Source: Lagopus muta
Lineage: Eukaryota; Chordata; Aves; Galliformes; Phasianidae
DNA: 64,000 nt
Assembly (NCBI RefSeq): GCF_023343835.1
Contig: NC_064472.1
Coordinates: 9,477,469 to 9,541,468, forward strand
Reading direction: 5' to 3'
This document shows, piece after piece, positions 48,577-60,300 of the stretch (the stretch's first letter is position 1; every line of letters begins with the position of its first letter). Both the position numbers and the translations under genes were made by a program. Below the pieces are notes generated by a model, which did no database searches, had not been told where the DNA came from, and saw only the letters and a program-made list of their open reading frames with translations.

Positions 48577-49331
48577 AAATAGAAACCAACACAGAAGTAC
48601 CGCTACTGCGCTCCGGGCGGGGCCCCAGCACGGAGTGCCGCGGGGCGAACCCCCGGCACTGGGGTGCCGCAGGGAGAGGCCAGCGGGGTTCTGGGGCGAA
48701 GGGCAGGGGCAGCTCCTCACCTGGCCCTCACGGGCCCCCTGGGAAGGGGAGGTTCCACCCGGCCCCTGAAGGGCCACAGCCCCCGCTCCGTGTCATTCCG
48801 GCCGGTGGCTGGCGCCCTGCGCGGAGCCGCGCCCCGATACGCACGCACGGTGATGTTTCAGCCACGTGGAGTTGATGCCCCCTCTCGGCCAACCCTCCAG
48901 GCTCGTCCTTCGCCCCTGCCCTCACCCCCATCACCCCGGCTGCCCCCTGCCAGGAACCATATCTCCAACACCTCCGCACCCCTATGACAATAAATACTAA
49001 TAAATACAAACTTCTGAACTTTCTGCTCCCAACCCAGGGCCGGGTGCAGGTTGGGAGGAGCCATCCCCCTCAGCTCCAGCCACACCTCCCAGCTTGCAAA
49101 AGTCCTGGGCACAGCCCCAGAGTGCTCCCCAGCCCCTGCCCCTCCTCATAAATCCCCTTTGGTGATGCCAGCTCTGTCCCAGGGCACAGCTGTGACATCA
49201 GTGCTGCTCAGGAGGATGGGTGCGTAGGGTTGGGGACACTTCCAGGTGGCTGCGCTTGGTCTCTCTTTTACTCAATGATCCCCAAAGCACTGGGCTGGGC
49301 ACTGCTCGGTGGCCCTGAGCAAGGGAGAAGG

Positions 49332-52300
49332 TCAGGGCCAGGGTGAGTAGCGAGGGTTTCTTGGCATCTCCGTGAAGGATTTCAGTTCATATGGGATCCC
49401 CGAGTCGACCTCAATCGACTTGCGTGAGAAAAGCAGCCGGATGTTGTTGTGAAGGTAGATCTTCCCAGACTTGGAGCTGTGAAATCTGAGAGAAGGATGA
49501 AGGAATTTTAGACGTGCACACAAGGGCCAGGACAGCCTAACTGACAGCAGGGGACACAGCTCCCTTCCCTTCTGTGGCCCCTGATCAAGGTAGCCACATT
49601 CCGGTTGCCTTTGGAGGGATAAAACCCACTGCCCTTGGGCAGAACAGCAGCTTCCACCTCCTTGCAGCCCATCAGTGCAAACAGAGGCTGGTCCCTGCTC
49701 CTCCTCACAGCTGCAGGGTCAGGCTGCCGTGTTCCCAGACCACCAGGTCTATAGATTTGGAGAAGGAAACATAGGGAAAAGGGGTCTGGGAGCCCAGGGT
49801 GCTCGTGGGCAGGTCCCCATCCCACCCAGTATCCCTACCTCAGGTGCATCAGGTAGCAGAGGACCCTGCGGGGTGGGTCGGTGCCTGGTGGCTCACTGCA
49901 GGACACAGTGGCCCCCTTCTCTTTCCCCACAGGCACCAGGAAAATGCGGTGGCGTAGGAAGGTCATGTGATTGGCAGGCATGTCCTGGAAGTCGTATGTC
50001 ACCAAGAACATCTTCACCACAGTCTTGTTGGGGTTAAATAAGGTCTGCGGGTAGAGGATGGATGGGTAGTGGTCAGACAAGGTAGGTACTGCTGGGGCAT
50101 CTGGCCCCATGTCAGTCCCAGGGGGTTTTGCATGAGGCTCAGCTCTTGCCCAGTCCATAAAATCTATAAAATCCAGCAAGTGTTGCTCAGAGACCCAGCC
50201 AACACAAGTAAGTCATGTCCACCCAACTCTACTCTTGTGCTCCCATCCCATTGTCACTGCACATATACAGTCTCCTGCTGGGGACCCCACTAGCCTTGAC
50301 CTTCCCCAAATCTCCTGTCCCTGTGTCTCACAGCCAGCACCCTGGGGGGTCCCATGCTTCCTCCACCATGCTTTTTTGTGTGCGTGCAAACTCTTGATAG
50401 AAACAGAAAAATTTGATGCCCCATTTTTGGAAGCATTCAAGGCCAGGCTGGATGAAACTTTGGGAAGCCTACTCTGGTGGGAGATGTCCCTGCCCCACAG
50501 CAGTGGTTTGGAACTAGATGATCCCTTCCCAAGGAAGACATTCTACGACTGTGTGATAATGCAGCATGTCCACTTCGAGAAGCCACAGGAGCCCACTCAC
50601 CACTTGGATGGTTCCAGCTTTAGGAACACTGTAACCCTTCTTTCCCAAGGCTTCCAAGTCAATCACTCCCTGGGGCAAAAGAAACAGCATGTGTGAGGAG
50701 AAACGTATTGTCCAGATGGGACCTGGCAGTGCCGAGATCCCATTTCTTCTTGGCTTTGCAGGTTAAATGGTAGTATCCTCAGATGTCTAGTTGCTTGAGC
50801 CGTGCTTTCCAGAGACGCGCAGCCCCCCGATTAGAGAACATGCAGCGTCTGGACACAGCCCCCAGTCACCTCCCCCACAGTCCCAGCCCACCCGTGTACC
50901 AGGAAAGGCGAGGGTGCGCTGTGCTCAGAGATGTCGAAGTAGGTGACGTCCACGGGCAGGGTGACATGCTGCGGGCAGTAGGAGCCGCTGGCACCGATCT
51001 CTGCGGTGAACCCCTCGATGCGCCCCGATGGTGCAAAGCGCCCTTTCAGGATGGACTCCTGAGAAAGGAGGAAAGCATTACAGACCTTCCAGCACTGTGT
51101 AAGGTAAACAATCTGCACTGCAGGCTGGCGTCTGCGGATCCCTGTGTGCCTAAATCACCCTTCTGACACAGAGGACGTGCTGGCTAAGCTGTCCTCTTGG
51201 TGAACATCTGCTGGCCAACATAGCCAACACGTGCTGGGCCCTTGGACAAGCCACCCTACCCCATGCCAACTGCTGTAGAAAGCAGCTGGCTCTCATCAGG
51301 CTCAGCTTCTCCCAGACTGGTGCCAGCCCAGCCCAAGCTTTCAGGACCCACCTCCCTCCCTAGCAGGCCATCACGATATGGGCACCATTACCTCAAAATT
51401 GCCCAGCAGAGCATGGCTGACAGTGGTGGTGGCCCAGGATGATGCAGAGGAACGGGTTCCTCTCCGTAGGCTGCTCCGGAGATGTCGCCTTGAGAGAGAG
51501 GAGAATATCAGCACGGGACTGAAGAGCAGATGGGCCACACATGTTCCTCAGAGTGCAGATCCCACCCCAGTGGGAATGGGGGCACGTCCCTCTCTCCTGC
51601 CCCTTTCCTCAGCGGAGGTTGAACTCATTTTCCTAACCCTGGAAGCAGTTTCCCTCCACCTCACAGCCAGGGCTCTTGTGGGTCTTGAAAGTCAACCCAA
51701 CCTGGCCACCCCACTGAGATATAAGGTGCTGGGACCACTGTACTCGAGACCCTGCAGTGAGACCTCGCTGCCACGACACTCACGATTTGAGGCGCAGCCC
51801 GCTCTTCAGCCTCCTCCCAACTGTAGTGCAATCTGCAGAGCTCTGGAAAGGACATGAAACCAGGAACTGTATTAGGGCAGCAGCTGGGGATGTGCACCTC
51901 AGGAGACGCTACCACCCATTGCCCTGTCCCACAGTGGTCCCAGCAGATGAGACAAGTCCCTCTGAGGCTGAGCAGCACAAGACATCTGGGGCTAAAGGGC
52001 TGCCCAAATCCAGAGCTGGCTACAAGGGCAGGTCCTCACCCTCCCAAACTGGGCCTGTTGAGGAAAGCAATGGTAGTGCCTGAGCCAAGGGTACAGCACA
52101 CAGCCTCCCACCCTGAAAACCAGGCCCTAAGGAATGGCAACACATACGACAAAGCTCCCTGGGCAGCCTGGGAAAAGTCCCATCCCCATGCAATCTGTGC
52201 AAAGTCTGGGCACAGGGTCATGCTGCCCACAGCCGGGCTCCTACAGCTGCAGGGCGGGGGCCTAAAGCCACATTGCTGTCTCCTTTTAAAGGCACCCCCT

Positions 52301-53795
52301 TTTCAGGGGTTTTCCCTTCTGGAAGCCACACAAAAGGCAGCACAGCACAAAGGGATGATGGAACTGGCTGGCATGACTGAGAAGGCATGACAAGGGAAGC
52401 TACTGGAGAGCCTCACTCTGCTGCTGGGGCAGCCAAGCTGGGGACAGTCACCAAAAAGGGCACGAGGGCAGGGATAGAGCTGTGTCCCATACACGGTGCA
52501 TTCCAGCTCTCAGAAGCAATCAGCCAAGGGTGCTTCTGCTTCTGCAGAGACAAGTGACAACCTACATACTGCCTGCCCTAGGGCCAGCCGCCAGCCACTG
52601 CCCTTCCCATGCCTGTGTTGTACCACTGGGACAATACGTAATGCCATGCCTCTGTGTGCTACATGCCCAAAAAGAACAGTCCAAGACATTCCCTGCCTCC
52701 TCCTGCCCCTGCAGTGACACTCACCTTGGCTGTGGGAAGCAGGTGATTCCAGAAAGGGGCTCCCTTGGCGTCAGTGCTGCGGCAAGCTGTGGGCACTGGG
52801 TGGCATGGCAGGGCTCTCTTCTTCCTCACCAGCTGGGATAGGCTCTCATCCTCGGAGCAGGAGTCAGCCATAATCTCACCAGCCGGCAGCAACTTCCTTT
52901 TGGCTGGGCAGCTGCTGCTGCTGCTGCTGCTGCTGTTCCCACAGGGTGTCTTTTCCTGGGAGCTCAGGTTGCTAGGCTCAGGGCTGAGTAACATCTGTGG
53001 GGCTAGAGGCTCCTTGCACCCATTAGCCACCACCGGCCATTCCTCTGCTTCGCCAGCCCCGCAGCGGTGAGCGGGGCTGCTGCCTGGCTTCTCTCCCCTC
53101 CCACCACAGTCCAGCTGGGGTTTTTGTGCAATATTGTGCAAATCAAGGTCAGGTAGGTTATGGTCACTCATTCGCTCCCCATTCTCCCAGCAGTCTGCAA
53201 GCTGATTCCCCGGTGGGACCGGGCAACTATCTCTTGTGTGCAAAGTACTGCAAGCAATGTGCTGTGGCCAGAAGGAGGAGGTATCTTGCGGCTTGTCCTC
53301 TCTATTGGCCTTAGGGCTGGGACTGCTCACACACCGGTGCTCCACCACCTGCAGCCCACTATGGGAGAAATGCTGGGCAGAGCCGCACAGAGAGAGCTCG
53401 TCCACCAGCAGACCATCCTCAAAGGTATCATCGTCCTCCAGGGCAGCCTGCCCCAAGCCCCCATCACGCTTGCTGTCCACCCCACCACCCCAGTGAGTTC
53501 GTTTGGGATCCCGCACCCCCTCTGGAGTTCGCTGCTCAGGGTAGCTCCTCTTGAGAGTCGGATGACTGCCTGCTCGTTGCTCCGTGCTCTCGGAGGAGCT
53601 GGAGAGATGGGAGAAGATGGAGACCTGGTAAACCTTCTGGCGCTTGATCTCTGTCTCGTTGTAGCCCATGAGGATGCCGTGGTGGGCACAGTGTTGTGAG
53701 GAAGGCTCCAAGGCTGCCTCTCCACTGGGTCGGGACAGGCTGGAGTCAGCGCTGCGCTCCGGGGGCAGGGACGTCTCTGTGTGGATGTGCCGCAT
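49332..53795 (-). CDS. ATOSB: Atos homolog B (FAM214B)
   Basis: ATOSB is the vertebrate Atos-family protein, a nuclear transcription-linked regulator. The Drosophila homologue drives macrophage metabolic genes. Seven coding exons: 52725-53795 (ATG 53795), 51784-51842, 51392-51488, 50900-51058, 50601-50669, 49839-50044 and 49332-49485 (stop TGA). They join in phase to 604 codons plus stop (human about 538). The start MRHIHTE matches human MRHVQAE. The long first coding exon encodes a low-complexity region with VYQVSIFS, AQHFSHSGLQVVE, CSTLHTRD and KRKLLPAGE landmarks. The conserved C-terminal Atos region spans about residues 410-604, with LKGRFAPSGRIEGFTAEIG, SYCPQHVTLPVDVTYFD, KGYSVPKAGTIQV, FNPNKTVVKMFLVTYDF, MTFLRHRIFLVPVG and IRLLFSRKSIEVDSGIPYEL. 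The large exon also holds a pure AGC-coded run of eight serines. Confidence 0.96.
50405..50556 (+). mobile_element. CR1 LINE 3'-terminal fragment
   Basis: Short CR1 copy in the ATOSB intron between the 50601-50669 and 49839-50044 exons. It carries GCATTCAAGGCCAGGCTGGA, then TGGTTTGGAACTAGATGATC and a decayed tail ACATTCTACGACTGTGTGAT. It starts just inside the intron. Confidence 0.88.
52911..52934. repeat. ATOSB: Trinucleotide repeat (GCT)8, coding poly-Ser in ATOSB
   Basis: Eight pure GCT units on the plus strand read as AGC serine codons in ATOSB, between CGN and CPAKRK. The human protein has no comparable serine run at this position as I recall it. Confidence 0.92.
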
Positions 53796-53949
53796 GGAGC
53801 CTCACTTGGCTGGACTCCACGTGGAGTTGGAGTCAGGACAGCCCATGCAGCAGCAGGAAGGGGACAGTAAAGTGCCACAGGTGATGCCAAGAGGGCAGGA
53901 GCTAGACCTCTTGCTCAGGATGTCCAGGTGAGCCCCCCAGTATGGGGCT
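53796..53949 (-). promoter_or_regulatory. ATOSB: ATOSB 5' UTR part of exon 2, with short upstream ORF
   Basis: A strong acceptor, CCTTTCTCTTTCTAG|AGCC, on the minus strand places the exon start at 53949. The leader holds an upstream ATG at 53846 opening a 14-codon frame that ends with TGA at 53802, six bases before the main ATG. The acceptor is inferred from its polypyrimidine tract. Confidence 0.55.
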
Positions 53950-54984
53950 CTAGAAAGAGAAAGGAGTGAGATCAGGCAAGATCATGGTCCTTGTCCAGCT
54001 TTCCAGCCCTGCTGGGAGGCAGGTAGCTCTCCCCCTGGACGGAAGGAGGAATCAGCACAGTGTGGCTTCTCCAGAGAACCCTGTGGCATCACTCACCTGC
54101 AGGATCAGCACTTTTATCCCAGTATGGACACAAAGAGGATTCTCCAGCAGGGCTGGAGGCTATTGCGGACAAGTCTGTACAAGCAAGGAGAAGAGGGTCT
54201 GCCCTCTGCTGGGGACCTGACATTCTCGTACTGCTCTGGAGTGCAGCAGTAAGGCAGGTCAGACCAGTCCCAGGGACTCAGGACTGTGACCCCATCAGCA
54301 CCAGCAATCAAATCTGTGAGTCCTTGCCAAGAAAACCTGTGCCAGCCACATGCGCCGAAGGACGCGGGCTGTCTCGGGTTGCCAGCTCCACAGTAGGGAT
54401 GGGAACCTGCCTGTGCAACCCAGTGGAACCTGAACAATTATCGCAGCTAGCTAGCTCTGATAGCTTGGACCAGAGTCCTCAACCACATGGATGAGCAATT
54501 GAGCAGCACCAGGGGTTGCAGAGACCACCATGGACTCCTGCACCATCCATCCACCCCTGTACTATCCCTAAGACCCATCCTTGCATGCCTGGAGGAGTCA
54601 ACCACCTTCATGCTGCACAAGGCCTTGATTTTATTTTCACCGTGTTTCAGATGTGGCCATGAGCTGTCTGAATTGATAAACCCTGAAATGTCTGCAAGAG
54701 ACAAAGAGATGAGAAGTCTGCATAAAAATCAGTGGTGTGCCAAGGAGCTCCATCACCTAACAGAGCCTAAAAACAGCCCACACGTGGCAGCTTTGCCCTT
54801 TGCCTGTCTCCACAGCTGCCTCTGCTCCTCTGGAGCAAAGGCTTAGGGGCAGGCATGCAAGAGAAGTAATTCTTCGAGCAGGTCAAGGCCATATGGAGAC
54901 ATTTTGACTCCGACCGTAGTATTTTGACTCCGACTGTGATATTGAAGGAAAGGTGCCAGACCGGGGTGGTTGAGCCCAGGAAAT
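53950..54984. other. ATOSB upstream intron or intergenic DNA, unassigned
   Basis: I see no gene here. The only clear structure is a 20-base tandem duplication at 54901-54940 (ATTTTGACTCCGACYGTRRT twice), just before a CR1 copy. Confidence 0.45.
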
Positions 54985-55480
54985 TTCTTTTAAGAGAAAC
55001 AACGAGAACATGCACCAGTACATGCTGGGGCCAATCGCCTGGAAAACAGCTTTACAAAAGTGCCCTCAGATATCCTGGTGGACTCCAAGTTGCCTATGAT
55101 CCAATGGTGCACCCTTGCCACAGAGAAGGGCTGTAACTCTTTCCTTCTGCCCAGCACTGGTGAGGCCACTCCTGAGATGATCCAGGAAACGGCCACAAAG
55201 ATCATTAAGAGAGTAGGGCACCTCTCCTATGAAGAAAGGCTGAGAGCTGTAACTATTCAGCCTGGAGAGAAGGTTCAGAGGGGATCTCATCAATACCTAT
55301 AAGAACTTGAAGGGATGGTGCGAAGAGGACGGTGCTCTTTCTGTTGGCATCCAGTGACAGGACAAGAGGCAGTGTCTGCAACTGAAATACATCAGGCTCT
55401 GTCTGAACACCAGGAAGTTTTTTTTATTGTGAAGGTGAGGTTGTAGATCCTTGCAGATCTATAAAAGCTGCCTGGACATA
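54985..55480 (+). mobile_element. CR1 LINE fragment
   Basis: CR1 copy with CTGGAAAACAGCTTTACAAA, GGTGGACTCCAAGTTGCCTA, CACCTCTCCTATGAAGAAAG, CAGCCTGGAGAGAAGGTTCA and ATCCAGTGACAGGACAAGAG. It has no recognisable CR1 tail at its right end, so it is truncated at both ends or decayed. Divergence suggests an old copy. Confidence 0.85.
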
Positions 55481-56099
55481 GGTCCAAGGCAACATGCTGC
55501 GTGTGTCCCTACCTGAACTGGGGTTGGCCCAGATGGACACTGACCTCAGCCACTCCATGATGGCCCCCACTCCAGTCTGTCCTGTGTGCCCCCACACTCA
55601 CCTCTCTGCAGCAGAATCCCACTCCACTCCGGATCAATCTCCCTGTCCCACAGTGGGCGGTCGTTGGCACAACTAGCTGAAGACACTTGCCAGCCAGGCA
55701 CCCCCCAGAAGCGGCGTGGCTGCCGTGGAATGGCTCCCACCATCACGGTGTGCCTCCGAACCTCTGCAACGTCCTCTCCAGCTCTTTAGTCTTCACAGCA
55801 GCTCTGAGGGGAAAGAAAAAAGGGGGAGATGCAGGGCTAGCGTGATATAGATGCTCACCAGGAAGAGAAAAGCAGGAGAATATTGCTGGCCTGAAGGGTC
55901 ACACAAGTGGAGATGGCAGTCTTGAGATCCAGCCTCTCCCCAGTGTCAAATAAATCTACAGATCATTTAAGGCAGTACTTTCACCTTATTCTCCCTTTAA
56001 ATAATAAATACTTTAAACTAAGCTGTGAACTCTCACACCTTGCTTGTGCTTTACAGTCTTTACTTGCTTTCCTGTATGAAACCCTGTGTATATGAAGAG

Positions 56100-57341
56100 A
56101 TCTCTACTTCAGTGAGGCTAAACAAGGCTAAGTACAAGCTGTTGCACATGGATCAGCACAATCCCACATATGTGCACGGACTGGAAGAACTCACAGAATC
56201 ACACAGAATCACACAATCACAAGGTTGGAAACGACCTGCAAGATCATCCAGTCCAACCACCCTCCCATTCCTATCAGTGCCACAAGCACTAAACCATCTC
56301 TCGTAGCTCCTCATCCAGGCGCCTCTTGAACACTGCCAGGGATGGCGACTCCACCACCTCCCTGGGCAGCCACTGCAGTGCTTGACCACCCTCTGAGAGA
56401 AAAAGTTTCTCCTAATATCCAACCTAAACCTCCTCCGGTATAACTACTTGCCAATTCCTCGGGTCCTACTATTTGCCTGGGAGAAGAGGCCAGACCCTTT
56501 TGCACCACAGCCTCCCTTCAGGAAGTTGTAGAGTGCAATGAGGTCTCCCCTGAGCCTCCTCTTCTCCAGACTGAACAATCCCAGCTCCTTCAGCCGCTCC
56601 TCGTAAGACTTGTGCTCCAGCCCCCTCACCAGTTTCATTGCCCTTCTCTGGACACAACTCCTTGAGAGCAACCTCGCAGAGAAGGACTTGGGGATTCCGG
56701 TGGACAGAAAAGCTATATATGAGGTAGCAGTGCATGCCTGCAATCGAAAAGGCCAACAGTACTGTGGGCTGCATTAACAGAGGGGAGCAGGGAGAGGGAG
56801 GGGACTGTCCCCTCCTGCTCTGCTCACGAGGCCCCATCTGCAGTATGCGTCCAGGTCTGGGGCCCTCAGCACAGGAGCGAGCTGTTGGAGCAGGTCCAAA
56901 CTAGAGCATGGAAATAATCAGTCTACTGCAACATCTCTGCTACAAAGAAAGGTTTTGGGAGCTGGGCTTGCCCAGCCTGCAGAATAGAAAGCTCTGCATA
57001 GACCTCCTTGCAGCTCTTCGGTATGTAGACGGACCTTATGACCAGAAAGGAGACCACAGACTGACAGTGATATGGTAATGGAGAGTGGTTTTAATTTAAA
57101 AGAGGGGAGATTTATATTAGATGCTATAAAGCACTGAGGCACTTCAGAGCAGTGAGCTCCCACGAACAGCTGTGGGTGCCCCATCCCATCCCTGAAGGCA
57201 CTCCAGGCCGGATAGGATGAAGCCCTGGGCAGCCCCCCAGTGGGTGGGAGACAACCAGCCCATGGCAGGGACTGGGACTGGGTGGGCTTTAAGGCTCCTT
57301 CCAACCCAAGCCATTCTCTGATTCTACAGTGATTCTATGAT
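56100..57341 (+). mobile_element. CR1 LINE fragment, interrupted by a nested CR1
   Basis: The left part, 56100-56192 (GGCTAAGTACAAGCTGTTGC, ATGGATCAGCACAATCCC), continues at 56656-57341 (TTGAGAGCAACCTCGCAGAG, AAGGACTTGGGGATTCCGGT, GCTCCTTCCAACCCAAGCCA) and ends in the tail TTCTACAGTGATTCTATGATT. The two halves are adjacent segments of the same CR1 3' region. Confidence 0.9.
56193..56655 (-). mobile_element. CR1 LINE nested in antisense inside another CR1
   Basis: A minus-strand CR1 3' end. It starts with the inverted tail ACAGAATCACACAGAATCAC, then GATCATCCAGTCCAACCACC, TCCACCACCTCCCTGGGCAG, TGAGGTCTCCCCTGAGCCTC and CTTCAGCCGCTCCTCGTAAG. It is flanked by the direct repeat AACTC (56188-56192 and 56656-56660). 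It is younger than its host copy. Confidence 0.92.
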
Positions 57342-60300
57342 TAATTTTGGTGATCATTTCATAGCTTGTTTTCCAAGACACTGCAGTCACCAGAAACCTG
57401 TGGGCTTCCAGCTAGTTGCCGATCTCATGTCCATCCACACTTTCATCCACAATGCAGGATATTTTCTGGCCATACAAAGAAAAATACTTGCAATTACTTT
57501 CCTCCAGCCAGAGATGCCTGTCAGGAAAGGGAGAAACAGGAGCCTGACTGCCCTAAGACTGGAGGTTGGTTCCCCACAAGTGTTCTGTGGAGCACAGACA
57601 GCAATCTCTTCACACAGCACTCACCTGCTCAGAGGCGCCCTTTATGTACGGAGATTTGCAGATAAGCGCAGCTCCCTTGTGGTTGTAAACCACCCACACT
57701 GCAGCTTTGATGCCTGGAAGAGGGCAAGGAGGAGAATCAATCTGAGCAGCAGCTCATGGTCAACACTTTCACAGCAGGCAGGAGACCTTGGGCAATTCCA
57801 CCCTCAGCTCCTCTGCCACAGGACTTCTTGGAAGCTCTGCAGTTCCAGGAATCTGTGGGTGAAGGAGAAGGCGCTGCCCATCGCTGGGGACTGTGCGCAT
57901 CTCTCCCCAACACAGCCTCAGTTGGAGGCTGTCTGGAAGGAAGCTGCTACTGTCCTATTGGACATCTTGACCACAAGCACAAGTCCCAGAGCCTGGAAAC
58001 AGCAGGGCCAAGCAGATGAACAAAATCCCAGCAGGGATGCTCAAAGGCACCAAATACACAAGTGCACCCCTTTCTAACACTCTGGTCCATCGGATCCTAC
58101 ATCAGTGCAAGGAGCACGTTGCCTGACCTAGTCTGCCTCAGAAAAGATTCTGTTCCCTCATTACATTTCTGGTAACATTTGCAATTAGCCCCAGTTCTCA
58201 AGAGCAGGCCAGCCCAAAAGCCACTTCCAACAGAGCCAGGGGAGGGGCACCCCCAGTGAGCAGCCAGAACTGAGATGCAACATGTCAGCTCCCACGGAGC
58301 ACTCAAACACGGCGAATCAGCACTGCAGCATAACAACCTCCTGGTCTAAAGCCTCAACAAAAGCTCTTTGTGAAGCTCAGCCCCTCCTGACATTCTGCAG
58401 GAGGGAAGGCAGGTGGATGTCTGCAGCCATGGGAAGATGCCATACTGCTGACACACCATGCTCGGCTCGTCTAGAACAGGGAAAGCTCCAAAATCAGGTA
58501 ACTGCTTCCCTTTTCCACCTCCAGGGCAGATCTGCACCGTGACTTCCATGGCATGGTCAGCTACTGGGAAGCAAAATCAGCAAAAGTCGGCAACAGTCAG
58601 CATGGGGCGGTGAGCAGAAGCCACATCCTTCCTTTACGTGTCCATGCAGGATAATGTGCAGGTGCAGCCTTTGCTCTTTCCTTCTCTGTCCCACGCCCTT
58701 CTATAGTCACAGCCCTTCCCAAATCCTTATGTAGGCAGACTGAGCCCTTTGCTCCCCAGCGGCAGCTGCCTCACAGGAAAGTCTGACATCACAAACTCAT
58801 CCCAAATGAAGTCTCTATGCCAGTCCCCAAGGGATGCCAGCACTGGGCAGTAGTGCATGCACCTAGCAAAAGGGGCTGCACCTCACCCTGCCAATCCAGG
58901 CGCCACTGTCCAAAGAATCATGTGGGGAAATACCAGAATTCCACAACCTGCCTCAGAAAGTCCAAACACAGAGACTCCAAACTCCTGCAGCCACAACAGG
59001 GATTCCAGAGCCCCACTTCTGGAGGTCTGGATGGGATAGCACCAGGTCTGAGTCCTCACTGCCCCACTGAACAGTATGGGTGCCAACTCCTGGATGCAGC
59101 AGATGAGACTCCCTATGTCCAAGCCAGAGATCCAGCCCCTCCCACACCCAAGCAGCTGTGATTTTGCTGATGTTACACCCCACACTGGTTCTGTGAAATA
59201 GGACTGACTAGGCTTTGCCTGCAGGGCAAAGCTTGGCAAGAGCTTCTCCTGTTCACAATGAGCTTCCAGGCCAATTGGAGGAGATGCCCCACCTGCCCCA
59301 GCCCAGCACACAGAGAAACAGGATGGCTGCTGCCAGTGCACAGGCAGAGTTCTGTATCAATCACATGTTGAAGGAGGAGAAATTCCCCCCGCAGCGCCAC
59401 CAGGGTCACACTCCAGCTGTGGTTTTGCAGGGCTCTCCCAGCAGCTGGATCCAGAGCTTTCCCCTCTTCTTCTAGCCTGGCTAATCCTGGGGAAAGGCAC
59501 AAGACTGTGCCAGCTGTAGGACACATGGTGCTAAAGAACCTGCAGGGAAGGGGGCACATTCCAGATGCTGGGAAAGAGACCCTGTGTTCCCTGGGGACAC
59601 CAAGCCAGCAGATCATGATGCAGGATGACACAGCCAGGTCTGGGGGGTCAGGGACATGGCTTACCTGCTGCTTTCATTCCTATTAGCCCATCCAGGGGGA
59701 ACACAGGATAAACAAACCGTGGACTCAATCTGCCGGCAACAGAACAGGATGGCAGGAGAGGAAGGGTCCCCGGCTGGGCAATGCAGCAGCTGTACCGCAT
59801 GCTGGGATGCAGCCTGCAAAAGGATCTGTTGCTGTTTTAACTGTTCTGCACCACATACATGGTGGGCCAGAAAGGAAGTGAGGAGATTGGAAGTAGCTCT
59901 GCCAGGGTGGGGAGAGAAAATCTGCCAAGGAGCAGCCCTGGGATGGAGAAAGTTCACCCAACGGAACTCACAGGGCTTTGCAGAGGGCAGGTGGTCATAT
60001 CTGAGCATCACTGCCTGAGACAGAGCACCATGACTGCGAACTGGTGGGGATGAGAGGGCTCCTTGCACCTTTCACACAACAAAAAATCAGAAAAGCAACC
60101 TCAAACTGGCTTTTATCTTGCTCCCTCTTCTGGGCAGTGCTAAGGAAACCTTTGCAGCATCACTGGGAATGAAACAGAATCCAAGCAGTGCAGGAGAGGG
60201 GTTGCTGTTACAGGCAAGCACAGAATAATCCTCAGTACAGAACACAAGGCAAGAGAAAAGGCAGTGGAAAACTGCTAGAGAGTGACTGCCTGGAGGATAA

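Noticed and set aside
48985-49003. AATAAA motifs on the plus strand
   Set aside because: No plus-strand gene ends here. They lie in the ATOSB 3' UTR in antisense and are probably chance A/T-rich words.
51784-51832. Alternative acceptor CTCTGCAG|ATTG for ATOSB exon 3
   Set aside because: It would enter in phase 1, but the previous exon ends in phase 0. The acceptor ten bases upstream (CTTTCCAG|AGC) restores the frame, so exon 3 is called from 51842.
53160-53699. 179-codon plus-strand frame
   Set aside because: It is a shadow of the long ATOSB coding exon on the minus strand.
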